The notes beneath the pieces are model-generated. The model had not been told where the DNA came from, searched no databases, and saw only the letters and a list, made by a program, of their open reading frames with translations. 64,000 nucleotides of DNA. It comes from Pezicula radicicola. Taxonomy: Eukaryota; Ascomycota; Leotiomycetes; Helotiales; Dermateaceae. Numbering within the stretch: position 1 is the stretch's first letter; every line of letters starts with the position of its first letter. Positions 44,413 through 55,161 of this stretch are shown piece after piece. The stretch spans positions 4,160-68,159 of the forward strand of contig PDUO01000054.1 of assembly GCA_003008705.1 (NCBI GenBank), written 5' to 3'. The position numbers and the translations under genes were made by a program.

Positions 44413-45063
44413 GCTGAGATATGTGTTAGGCGAACTAGTTGTAAAATGGAATGTAGAATACAGCTATTGATATAGAACTGATGAATTTAATATGCGCAAA
44501 CTCTGCTGCTGCTGCATCTAGTCAACCGGGATTTTGGTTGCCAGGACCTTCAATTTAATCGATATCCTGTCTTTCCCTACATCATGTCACCAATTTCTGA
44601 CAAGATTGTGTCAACGACAGGGTTCAGGAGCCCTTTATGCGTAGACCTCTTCTACTAGTGTATTAGTAGCAATTGACCCCTATCCTTTGGTGATTTTCCT
44701 GCTACGAATAAATCCTAAAGTAGAGTACAGGCCGCAGCCTTGGCGATCGACTGGTTTTCTCCGTTTGTCAGATTAATCTGACACCCCTTGAAAGCCCGTC
44801 AGAAAAGGTCATAAGTTGGTGAACTTTGTCACCACGGACACCTGCGCGGCCTACCTCTGTATGCCGAAGATACGTCTTTTGTGTCGACTGGCTTCCGATG
44901 TTGAGGTTGGTTATCTTACTGAAGTAGTCATAGAGCGGGGCCCGTAGTCCAGTAGCAGATCCCAAGGTGCTTATAAGAGCAGTTTTATACCGATCTCCGT
45001 TAAAAGTAGGTTTTGGACCAAGCATCTTTGCGTATCTAAAAACTTATAGCACATCCTCCAAAG
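44413..45063. promoter_or_regulatory. Divergent promoter of SDR and alcohol dehydrogenase
   Basis: A 651-bp spacer between two outward-facing oxidoreductase genes. The minus open frame at 44768-45025 has no features and is probably chance. Confidence 0.45.
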
Positions 45064-46454
45064 ATGAGAGCTGTTCGGTTCCATGGGCAAAAGGATATCC
45101 GACTAGATGAGATTCCAGAGCCTGTCTGCGGACCAGGGCAGGTCAAGATCCGCCCGGCCTTCGTGGGTTTATGTGGCAGTGGTAAGCTTCAACAACGACA
45201 GTTTATTTACCCTTTTGCAAGACTCCAGAAAAATTGCATCGATCTTACTTTTCTGGCGATAGATCTCCACGAGTACGTAGCTGGTCCGCTCATTACACCA
45301 GCAACGAAGCCGCATCCCATTACCGGGGCGCTGAACCCAGTGATCTTAGGTCATGAGTTCAGCGGTACGGTTGAGGAAGTCGGGCATGGCGTAGCGGGTT
45401 TGCATGTTGGAGATCAAGTCGCCATCAAGCCGAACATCTATGACGAGACATGCGTGAATTGTCGAATGAAAAGGTTCAACTGTTGTCGCAATACTGGAAT
45501 ATTGGGGTTTAGTGGTAGGTTCTCTGTATTTCTAATGAGTGCGATTTGAAATCGTATCTTTAACTACTAATTGGCGTTTAGGTATAGCAGGAGGGCTTTC
45601 GGACCAAGCTGTTGTTAATGCCAAACATGCAATCCGCTTGCCGGAGAATCTTCCACTCGATATCGGAGGTATGATACGTTCCTCGGTCGGGCTCTTGAAT
45701 AGCTGCTGGCTGAGCAGCTGGAGTAACCTACTGCGCTGTTCATCGTTTTGGAACGTCTAACCGCTAATCCTTGTCAACAGCAATGATCGAGCCATTGAGT
45801 GTGGCGTGGCATGCTGTTGAGCGTGGCAACCCTCGTGAAGGGGATAGTGCTCTGGTCGTTGGAAGTGGGCTTATCGGATTGGCTATTCTATTGATCCTAC
45901 AGATACGAGGTGTGAAAAACATCTTCGTGGCAGAAGTGTCCCGAGAACGCCAAAGATTTGCAACACAGTTTGGTGCTTCAAACATTCTGGACCCAACCCA
46001 GGTCGACGTCATAGCCGAGCTAAATAAGAGGACAGGAGAGACAGGCGTGGACGTTGCATTTGAATGCAGCGGGGTGCAGGCGGGTATGGATAGCGCGATT
46101 ACATGTACCAAAGTCCGTGGTACCACAGTCATAGTGTCGATGTAGGAAACGAAAGCAACCATTGATACATCTGTACTTGTCGGTGGTGAGAAGCATATTG
46201 TCGGGACATGCATGTACGAGGATGGCAATTTTGAAGCTGTCATCAGTGCAATTTGTTCAGGTATGTTCCCACCATCTGTTTGTGACAGCTTCGTGCCGAT
46301 GAAAAGCAGCTGAGCTGATACTGTATGCATAGGCAAACTTGATCCCAGACCCATGGTTACCAGCGTGATCCAGATGGAGGAGGTGGAGGAGAAGGGTTTC
46401 AAAGCCCTTCTCAACGAGAAGGACAAGTATGTCAAGATCTTAGTCAGGGTCTAA
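45064..46454 (+). pseudogene. Zinc-type (R,R)-butanediol dehydrogenase-like MDR with one nonsense codon
   Basis: Five exons (45064-45181, 45263-45514, 45582-45668, 45781-46260, 46333-46454) join in phase to 352 aa, the usual MDR length. Visible motifs are MRAVRFHGQKDIRLDEIPEP, catalytic zinc ligands CGSDLHEY and GHEFSGTVEEVG, a structural-zinc-like loop CVNCRMKRFNCC (one Cys fewer than usual), AMIEPLSVAWHAV, and the NAD site ALVVGSGLIGLAILL. A TAG at 46143-46145 (IVSM*ETKATI) replaces an expected TGG. The rest of the gene, including every splice site, is intact. The closest family by motif is 2,3-butanediol/sorbitol dehydrogenase. Divergent from the SDR. Confidence 0.8.
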
Positions 46455-47228
46455 CGCAGGGATCTTCTTATCACATATCTGACACCGCTCAAGCCCCGTC
46501 TGGAATTAGTATAACTAATAGTCGATCGTCAAATCTCTCATGAATGTTTACTGCGTCACCAGCGTATCTTATTGACTTACTGCGTGAATGAACATTGCTT
46601 TAAAGAACAGACCATTTATTGCACTTTTCTAGCACCCGAGAGCTTGCAATTCAAAGATATTATCATAGGGGAGAGGAAGTAGAAGGCTTCTTGAGTATTT
46701 TGCATTTCATAGCACGATATTTAGTTTTTTGTTCTACGGATATAGTATGACACAGCCTTCCTGAGTCAGAAACAGGTGACATGGGAACACCAAGGTAACG
46801 GTTGAAGTCAAGGTTAATTTCAGTACTTAAGACGGGTGTAAAGTCTGACTCTGCTTAAAAGAGGCCACTTCTATCATTGGGTTGATCTTAGAAACTCGCA
46901 ACTTGGTAATTCGATTTCTATGTGCTCTTTTTTTTATGTCCATCGAGTGGAAGGCTGACAGTCAGATCTTTTTTTCCCTCCGTCTCCTCCGCCAGTTATA
47001 GAACGCTGTCCTGAGTTGTTGGTCTAAAATCAATTTTCGTATATAGCGATGCTTTAGCTTTACTTAAGGGACACCTTTCGGTAGGGAAATGTTAGAAATA
47101 ATAGTTATATATATATATTTTAGTAAAGTATAATTATAGCGTTCTATTATAGTTAATTTGTTAGAAACGTTTATATATACTAAAAATAAATTACTAAGTG
47201 TTTTCTCCTAGTAGAAAACTATAAAGGT

Positions 47229-47366
47229 TAGAGAGCTTATATTTTAGGCTATAGAGCCTATATTTACAAGCTATAGAGAGCCTACATTTCGAGCTATAGA
47301 GAGCCTACATTTCGAGCTATAGAGAGCTTGTATTTCGGGATATATAGAGCCTATATTTTTACGGTA
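47229..47366 (+). repeat. 23-bp tandem repeat, cluster 1
   Basis: Five or six units; the unit is AGCTATAGAGAGCCTACATT plus TCG. Two adjacent units (about 47270-47315) are identical, while outer units are degraded by transitions. Confidence 0.75.
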
Positions 47367-47585
47367 TACAGCCTATAATCTTTTAGTAATATAAGCTTAT
47401 TTTTTTTAAGGGAGAATAGTCTACACTTTTAGGAGTATAGCTTTTTTTTAGTAGCTAGAAGCTTGTATTTATGGTAGTACAGCCTATTAAGTAAGGTATG
47501 CCCGATAGTACCCGTAGGAGTGTAGTTAGTAAGGAAAAAGGATAATAAATTGATTCTGGACGAACTCAGTACGGCGTTCCGTATA

Positions 47586-47965
47586 GAGGATTATAACGTC
47601 CACGATGGGCGAAATTGTTTCTGCCAGTAGAATTAGAATATAAGCTATAAATTCCCTAAACATATAAGCTATACTATAGAGGATTATAATATCTATAATA
47701 GGTAGAACTAGACCTTAATTAGTTAGCCTTCTAGGTTTTTCTACTAATAGAATAATTAAAGTATTATAACTTGTATTTTTAGGGTACTATAGCTTATATT
47801 TTTCGGGTACTACAACCTGTATTTTTCGGGGTGCTATAGCCTGTATTTTCAGGGTACTACAGCCTATATTTTAGGAAGACGCTAACTTCTTGTGGCTACC
47901 ACCTATAAAGCGGTGACCCTTTTAAGGTCTAATTAGTTTCGCCCATCGTGGACGTTATAATCCTC
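47586..47965. mobile_element. Small element bounded by 29-bp inverted repeats
   Basis: 47586-47614 and 47937-47965 are perfect reverse complements (GAGGATTATAACGTCCACGA plus TGGGCGAAA). Imperfect pairing extends outward. A third, direct-orientation copy at about 47680-47708 has almost every CpG/CpA-type site changed to T/A, showing RIP within the element. The 380-bp length and lack of coding suggest a MITE or solo foldback remnant; no clear target-site duplication was found. Confidence 0.6.
47756..47873 (+). repeat. 23-bp tandem repeat, cluster 2
   Basis: Four or five units of the form GGGTACTACAGCCTGTATTT plus TTC. The shared TATAGCCTRTATTT core and identical 23-bp period show that this is the same repeat family as cluster 1, 400 bp away. 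Confidence 0.7.
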
Positions 47966-48023
47966 CATAGTTCCGTAGCCGGGACGTCCGGAACATCATC
48001 ATCTTTAACTATATAATTTTGAA

Positions 48024-50350
48024 ATGGATCACCAGGACGACCAGCGCACTCCCACGGCCCAACCAATGATGGAATGGTCTCCCCAATTTTCCGGCGGTAG
48101 TCCCAATGACCCTAAAAGGAATCGCATTACGAAGGTCAGATTGAACCCCCTGAGATTGCTGAGGTGCAGTCTTTTGTCGTACAGCGACATTGGATTGACG
48201 GCGATGCATTGCATAGGCGTGCGAGGCTTGCAGGAGGAAGAAAATAAAATGCGATGGGCTGCCATTTTGCACGAATTGTACCAACTACAACCGTGAGTGT
48301 ATCTACAGAATAGTAGAACAGAAGAAGGCTCGGCCTAAAGGGTATATACCTCTTCGAAAGAGGCAGTTTTCATTCTACTGATCAGTTGCACAGGGCTAGA
48401 TATATTGAGACTTTAGAAAAAAGACTTGAGAGGATGGAGTCACTACTCTCTTCTGGACTGTCAGCTAAGGGCAGTGGCACGCTGACAGTGGAACCTAGCC
48501 ATCGTATTGCAGCAAACAGCAGGGAACAAAGATCGGACACTGTAAATTTGGACTCTCAGGCCAATCTTCACCTCGAAAAACCGTTGCCGGCCACCGCTGG
48601 AGAGGCTTCAGCATATAGCACCGTAGATTCATCGCCGAATGCTAAAGAGCTGGAGACGGAAGAGGAACCCACCGAAGAGGAGATCGAGAGGTTATCGGAT
48701 AGGATGTATACGTTGATGACGAATAATTGGGGTGATGCAAAGTTTTTCGGTTCGTATAGGTGGTACACTTCCCACTTTAAGTCTCGAGCTTAAGTTTAGC
48801 ACGGCCGTCATCAAGCTTCTCAATTTTCTCTACTGATGGTATTGAATGGATCAATAAGAAGACGGGAGATACTACCCTACAAGAAATCTTTACCTCCTTA
48901 TCAGCCAGAGACAATACATTCCCTCATTTAGGACGAGAGTTTACTGGCGACCTATTTCGACGGTCAATATACGAGCCGCTTCCCACAAAGGAGGAATGCC
49001 TTGCATTGCTTGATGGTTTCTTCAGAGATTTCAACACCATACTACCCCTATATCACCAACCCACGTTCATGCATCTAACTGAACGGCAATACTCCGCAGA
49101 TCCTTATGAAGGAAGCGGATGGTGGAGTAGTTTGAATATAGCACTCGCCATGGCTCACCGCTTCCGGGCTAAGAAAAGTCTGCCAGCAGAGAATGATCGG
49201 AAAGCGCGGGGATATTTGAAGAATGCTATGGCAGTCTTAGCAGAACTAATCGTGCAAAATACGGATCTGCTAAGCGTTCAAGCCTTGATTGGTATAGCTT
49301 ATTTCATGAGTGGCAGTTCAAGCCCTGAAGTCAGCTTTTCCTTAATATCGGCCGCTATCAGGTTGTCACACAGCATTGGATTGCATAAACGTGGCTCTGG
49401 ATTCAATTTCGACCCTGCCGAAATTGAGCAACGGAAACGCGTCTTTTGGACTGCATATGTTCTAGACAAGGATCTCTCCCTTCGAACGGGAAGGCCACCA
49501 GCTCAGGAAGATGATGATATGAACGTGGAATTGCCAGGTTTAGAACCGGAGGACAACGTCGGCAATTTTCTCTTGAATGATGGTACCAAAGTCAATCTAT
49601 TCAGATTGTGGACTGAATTTGCAATTATTCAAGGCAAGACCTACAAGAAACTATACTCTACTGAGGCTGCGAAGCAGTCAGTTGAAAAGCTTCTAGCCAT
49701 CGTCGGTGAGCTGGATAGCCAGCTTGAGGAGTGGAGAAACCGTATACCGATGGATTTTCAACCCGAGCTTGGGGTAGCTGTATACTCTTGTTTGGATCTG
49801 CACGTCTTAATGTTGCATTTCAGGTATTACAACTGCCTTGCAACTATTCATCGAATGTCCAGCTATTGGCTCAGTCTGGTTTCAGACCAAGTTGTCCAAG
49901 ACCTCAGAAGTCGACTACCAAACCCTAGAGTCTTTTCATCAAGAAATATATATGTCTCCGCGGCTAGAGAGTCCATTTATCTTCTAAAATACGTTTCACA
50001 AGCAGACAATGATATCGTTTGGTAAGCCTACAGAAAGAGAATCTCAAGCTAGCATTTCTAACTGTGGCAGGCTTATCATATACTATCCTTTAGCATCCCT
50101 GATAATTCTGTTCAGTAATATCCTACAGAATCCGCAGGATAGCACGGCTCGAGCAGATATGGATCTGATAACCGTCGTTATTAAGTTTCTGCATTCGCTT
50201 AACCCTGACCGAGATGGTCATCTCAATCACATGCTCATTGCCTGTTCCGAATTCCAGAGGATGGCCAATCTCGTTCTGGAAAGATCAGAGAAGCTCCTAC
50301 AAAGAAGCACGAGGAAGGAGACCCCGCCAAAGGCTTACAAACTCCCATGA
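48024..50350 (+). CDS. Zn2Cys6 fungal transcription factor, about 697 aa
   Basis: Five exons are phase-consistent: 48024-48134, 48217-48341, 48394-48749, 48800-50021, 50071-50350. The zinc cluster is ACEACRRKKIKCDGLPFC then TNCTNYNRECIY (Cx2Cx6Cx5Cx2Cx6C), split from the N-terminus by intron 1. A coiled-coil dimerisation helix follows (ARYIETLEKRLERMESLL). The middle-homology domain (PF04082) runs from FRDFNTILPLYHQPTFMHL through SHSIGLHKRGSGF, RKRVFWTAYVLDKDLSLRTG and RPPAQEDDDMNVELPG. The frame ends at TGA 50348, but a further 58-codon stretch typical of the acidic C-terminus (MNNQMDGWHDHTGT...MSFFEDLELLQN, to about 50589) lies in another frame, so the activation domain has probably been lost by frameshift. 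The neighbouring SDR/ADH pair is a possible former target. Confidence 0.8.
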
Positions 50351-50589
50351 CGCCCGCGATCAATACGACTCCACTAGTCCATCGCTAGCCCCCTGGATTC
50401 CTCTTTCCAACCATGAATAATCAGATGGATGGATGGCACGACCACACAGGCACAGCGTTTCACAACGGTCTCCCCGGCGGAAATAGCTGGAATACAGACA
50501 TGGGAACAAGTGGGATTCTACAAGACTCTACGATGCCTCCAGAAAATGGTATGTCATTTTTTGAGGACCTGGAACTACTGCAAAACTGA

Positions 50590-51537
50590 CTCAGTATTGG
50601 CAGTCTTATATCGGTGGCCAATCTAAACTCTCTGCAGCCGGCCTTCATACCACAAGATCTGATGAACATGCCAATAGAATTGGACTAGGTCTGTGCTGAT
50701 ACATGTAGTGGTGGCTATACCGCATACGATAATGGACAATTTGGCAGCGATGTGATGAATAGCTAAGTCCTTGAAGTAGTTGCCTAAAGCCATCAAATTC
50801 GACTTCCTGTGAAGGGGATTCAAGGACCATACCGTTTCTGGTATCTTATGGGTGAACTTATGCAGGCAGCTCGATATACTCAAGTTACAGCGAGTGTTTA
50901 GACTAGAATATCCGGTTTGACTACGAGAAAGTTTATAGAAGTTTACCTAGAGGGTGCTCGTAGTAAGCCCGGCATTCATCCATTGCTAGGCTCACTTATA
51001 TGTCAAGTATTAGCCGCTGCAAGAGAACTCGGTAATGTTAGAGCACATGTTCTCTTAGTGTTAGACACTACTCTACTAAGGGCCTGTTTAGCTGTATAGA
51101 TCTAGGCTTATTTAAATAAGCTTAGACGCTTAGTCTACAGTTTTATGTTTAGTGTTAAAGTGAAATATTATATTAATAATAATATTTAATTTACAAAGTA
51201 TATTAAATCTCTTTTACTAAAAATATACCTTTAAAAAATATACTTAAGATTTAATATAATTAATTACTTATTAGTTTAAAGTATAATTACTATTTTTTAT
51301 TCTATATAAGGCATTTTAGTATTATATCTTTATATTATAAATTCTTATTTAACTATAGTAATAGGTTTTAATCTAAGAAGTTAAAATATAAAAACCTTAG
51401 AGTAAACTTCTAATATAAAATTCTACTCTCTTTTAATTAGTTTAACCTAAAACTAACCTATCTACACTTTTATTATTTTACATAGCAGAGTAGTCTAAGC
51501 CTTCTTCTAAAGCACTAGACGGTTAAGAAGTTTGAGC
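50590..51537. other. AT-rich gene-free spacer
   Basis: 51100-51480 is strongly AT-rich (RIP-like). The 60-codon frame at 50917-51099 is unassigned. Confidence 0.5.
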
Positions 51538-52649
51538 TTAGGAAGACTCAATTGTCCTTAAAGGTCTTTCGGACGGTACGCTTGTTAACGCACTCGGAAA
51601 GAGATGTCGAAGGAGAGGAAGCAAAGCAGGCATCGAGGTGCATATTATAGTTATACGAAGCTCTAGATCCGACCAGGTTGTTGCGGGGAGGTTCCAATCT
51701 CGGAGAAGTTAGTAAGTACTAGAGATCGTAATAGAAATTACCTACATAACTTGTCGTTTTCATTAAGTGATTTATGAACACTGTATAACCGTAATAAGCT
51801 AATGAGAACGACCCTAAATAGTATTAGCAAATCCACGGCTTAAAATGAAGTCTTAGACTCACAATCCACCTAGCCCAAAGACACCAATAAGCCAACGTTT
51901 CTGGTCTTTTGGCAGTTTCAGCGATAGGAGGGAACGAACTGGGAAGAGATAGATGACCACATCGGTAGCGATGTTGAAACAAGCCTGGCAATACCAAATA
52001 ACACTGTGGTTGAGGCAACGACCAGGAACTGAAAAGTCCCAGAAACTCTCGATCGGCAAACAAATCAATGCAGATGTGAGGAATGTCATTAAGAAATACG
52101 CCACGATAATAGCCATTAGGACATAGCAAGCAATCTGCATTGCCTTCGTGTAACTAATCCTTAGGTATTGAACAGCGAGAGACATCTTCGTGATGGATAG
52201 CGCCAAATTGTAGAAGAGGATAGTGATATAGAACATCTAAGACAAACATGAGCCTAGAGCTTTGAATCTTTGCGTATTTTATTCCGACCTTCATTATATG
52301 CATAACGTTCTCGAGGCTGACCTCATTGCTATGTTTGCCTAGACCAAAGAAGATCGCTGCAAGTGTATTAGCAATTGAATTGTCCTTTGCTTGAGGAGAA
52401 CTTTAACTAGAAGTAAGTCCACCGCATTGAAGGACAGAAAAGAACTACACGCATTTGTGGTTAGAAAATTCTGTGTCATTGAATTGAAGAGGATACTCAC
52501 CCACGAAAAAAAAATTAACCAGTCATCAGGACCAAAATTCCGAACGATATAATGGCGGGTATATAATCTTGCAAAAACAAACAGAGTATCTATGACTGTT
52601 AGTATGATGCTAGTACAACAGCTGCCTTTTGTCGTGAAGTTAAAGACAT
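51538..52649 (-). CDS. Rhodopsin-domain (PTH11-like) integral membrane protein, probably 5' frameshifted
   Basis: Reading across short introns on the minus strand gives the fungal rhodopsin-domain pattern (PF20684): FARLYTRHYIVRNFGPDDWL near 52560-52510, AIFFGLGKHSNEVSLEN near 52350-52295, LYNLALSITKMSLAVQYLRI-like helix near 52210-52160, LICLPIESFWDFSVPGRCLN near 52070-52010, IATDVVIYLFPVRSLLSLKL and KDQKRWLIGVFGLGG to 51866, then VVLISLLRLYSVHKSLNEND near 51815-51755 and WNLPATTWSDLELRITIICT near 51680-51625, stop at 51538-51540. The likely ATG at 52649 (MSLTSRQKAAVVLAS) is one base out of frame with the first helix, so the gene may be inactive. One intron would be GC-AG and only about 37 nt. 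Confidence 0.65.
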
Positions 52650-54053
52650 CTTTGGTCAATGAATACTATCCAGATTATAGAAGGCATTGACTACTATGGG
52701 AGGGACGTTTAAATATAATATTAATAGAGTACTTAAAACATGTGACCTCGAATTCCTCATATTGTGGCGTGTTCTTAGACTTTCACTAGAAAGTTGCCGC
52801 ATTTGGTGGAATGAAAAAGGCGACCAATCTTTTCTTGCTAGGTTGAATGCGTCTTACTAGTAAGACTACTTTGTCCTTTATAGATGAATCTTAATAGATT
52901 TCTAAGCCAAGCGTTTGAAATAGCCGTGGGCTCCAAATGTTTTAAACCACTCAGCAAACAGCTACGCAATACTTGGAACTTGAAGCTTACATATGAGGTT
53001 AGGAATGTGTTGTAAGAGACATTTATCCTGGGACGGCATACAAAATGGGTTTTATCGTGGCATATATAGGGAAAGTAGACAAGCCTTTCTCTCCTAGCGG
53101 AAATGTATCCGGGGACAAGGGTGATAAGCTATGGTGAATTTTCCGCAATGGGCGATCGACGATTCGGTTGTATGAAAAGGGGTTTCAATAGCCTTCCGTA
53201 CTACTGCTATTTTCATGATTAATCGTAGGCGTGGCCCCCATTGGCCCACCCACTAACTACTACACCTAAATGGCGGTAGGTTCGAAAACTAAGTCACATC
53301 AAAAACTAAGTCGCTTATATAATTCCTATACTAAATCTATGGTGATCGTACTTTGGAAGTAGATGCCTGAAAAGCAATGTCTGTGCAGACTATATTTTAC
53401 CTGCAATTATATAAGCGACTTAGTTTCCGGACCGACTTAGTTTTCGAACCTACCACCATTTGGGTGTAGTAGTTAGTTGGTGGGTCAATGGGGGGCCGCG
53501 CCTACGATTAGTAGTTGGCACTTTGTCAACTGCAGCCATCCGCTCTCCAGCTCCAATCTCCGTTGCTGTTGTAGACTCGCTCATCTCTGTCTTAGTGTTG
53601 CAGGCCCGAGTCGAGAACCTAGATTAGATTCCCATAGAGGCCTGGAATATAGTACTTGTGATTTTCAAAGTCACTTAACAAATTGATTTGTCGGATACAT
53701 TCCCTACCGAGCAGAAGGGAACGTAATTCGCAAACCTAGCATGCGTCGATCGTTGCCTCACCACCAACTACGCAAATACTAAATCGAAGTATTGTGTAGG
53801 TAATAATATAAGAAGTATAATTAAATATTAAAAAATATAAACCTTTTATATAAATAATATTAAATATTTGTTTCTTTATAGTTTATATTATAAAAGACTA
53901 ACTTAACTTATTAGACTGGAGTAACCATTTTAGACCAATACGAGCTACTAATATTAGATATAGTAATATTAGGAAAATGTAGTCGAAGTATATTAGATAA
54001 GACTCATTTCCTAAGATAAGCTAAGAAACTAATATTATACCTTCCTCGACCTG
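52650..54053. other. Spacer containing a MITE and an AT-rich block
   Basis: No gene. The MITE at 53222-53508 is listed separately; 53780-54030 is AT-rich. Confidence 0.5.
53222..53508. mobile_element. 287-bp MITE with about 100-bp terminal inverted repeats and TA duplication
   Basis: The left arm (53222 to about 53328) and right arm (about 53404-53508) are reverse complements at roughly 90%. Both begin ATCGTAGGCG from the outside and share CTAACTACTACACC and GGTAGGTTCGAAAACTAAGT. The element is flanked on both sides by TA (53220-53221 and 53509-53510), the target duplication of Tc1/mariner-type transposons. It encodes no protein and would fold into a long hairpin. The middle 75 bp is unique. 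Arms contain a repeated GAAAACTAAGTC-like sub-motif. Confidence 0.85.
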
Positions 54054-55161
54054 TTACGGCATACCCTGTCGCTCATCAGTGTGCTCGTTCAATCCCCATG
54101 CTTGACTACTTCCATCATGCACTGTCGCTCTTCTCATATCCCTTTTATATTTCCCCTCAAAATTTCCCCCAACAGCTCGATGCATTGTGCACGTATTATC
54201 CCACAGCACCAAATCCCCACTGCCCTGCCATTCAATTTGCACACGATACTTTTCCTGAATTGCATGTCTGTACAACTTGTCAATTAGTTCCCTTGATTCC
54301 TTCTTATCCATATCCTGGAGATGATGTACGTGAGCGGCGATGTATAGGTTCATTTGGCCTGATGCCTCGTGTACCTGGGTCAGGTAGTGTCTATTCATTG
54401 GAAAGTCCTCAGGATCGAGATTTTTGAAGTACTCTGGCGAGGCAACCTTGCGGGAATGAATGAGGGAGTGATGGGCGATATAGTTTTTCTCCACCAACTC
54501 TTTCTTCAGCTCCTCATCAAGGTCGTCAAACGCTGCACGCGTATCAGTGAACTCAGTGTGCCCACCATTTCCTGGTGGCGGGAGCTCATGTGCAAGCAGG
54601 AGAGAAAAGCCAGCGCGGCGGGGGTTGAAGCTCGAGTCGACATGGAAATTAGAGTTGCCCTAGAATCTTCCTGTGAGTACCAAGTTCTAAACTATGTAAT
54701 GCACAAGATGAATAGAGGGTATCGTATACCTTGTTTGCATGGGCTCTTGGACTGTTCGGGTCAACCAATGACCCATCATAGTCTAGATTGCTTACATCGA
54801 ACAATTCATTATATGCTAATCTGTGTATGCGGCCTGCTTTATTATATGGTGTAACATCATCCAATTCGCCGAAGCGCCGGGCAAACTCGACATGGCTTTT
54901 GTCATTGAGAGGGGTACCACGGAAGACCACAACGCCATACTACAGGATTTAGTAAGCAACAAATCACATGATTACTCTGGTCTCCTGAGATGAGGTTATT
55001 CGACTAACTTTGGTGATAGCTGCGAGAATTTCGGCGAACACTTCGTCTGATATGGGTTGGGAGAAATCTACGCCCCCGATTTCGGCGGCAAATGTTGGAT
55101 GTAGTTTCCGGATAGTGATGTTCTTAGGGACAGGCTCGGTCTGTTGAATAACTCCAGGCAT
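54054..55161 (-). CDS. TauD/TfdA-type alpha-ketoglutarate-dependent dioxygenase, 322 aa
   Basis: Exons 55161-55009, 54939-54730 and 54659-54054 join exactly in phase. The protein starts MPGVIQQTEPVPKNITIRKL, with the family signature HPTFAAEIGGVDFSQPISDE. The iron ligands are the HxD pair in GNSNFHVDSSFNPRRAGF (His127, Asp129) and distal His281 in DNTCTMHRAVGG; Arg in the YKRDMRRATVHD segment (about 297) would bind 2-oxoglutarate. GHTEFTDTRAAFDDL is also typical. Fungal members hydroxylate sulfonates (taurine), alkyl sulfates or 2,4-D-like acids; the substrate here is not determined. No disabling mutation. The long spacer upstream carries repeated 14-bp motifs, and a Zn2Cys6 gene lies beyond it. 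Confidence 0.9.

Larger units (their letters stand above)
46455..48023. other. Repeat-rich AT-rich spacer
   Basis: No gene. 47080-47900 is AT-rich and holds two clusters of 23-bp repeats and a 29-bp inverted repeat (listed separately). 46930-46980 has short T runs. Confidence 0.6.

Noticed and set aside
44768..45025. 85-codon minus ORF between SDR and ADH
   Set aside because: No recognisable features, lies in the divergent promoter, probably chance.
47229..47366. Tandem 23-bp repeats considered as a CRISPR array
   Set aside because: Units are contiguous with no spacers and the genome is fungal; this is a minisatellite.
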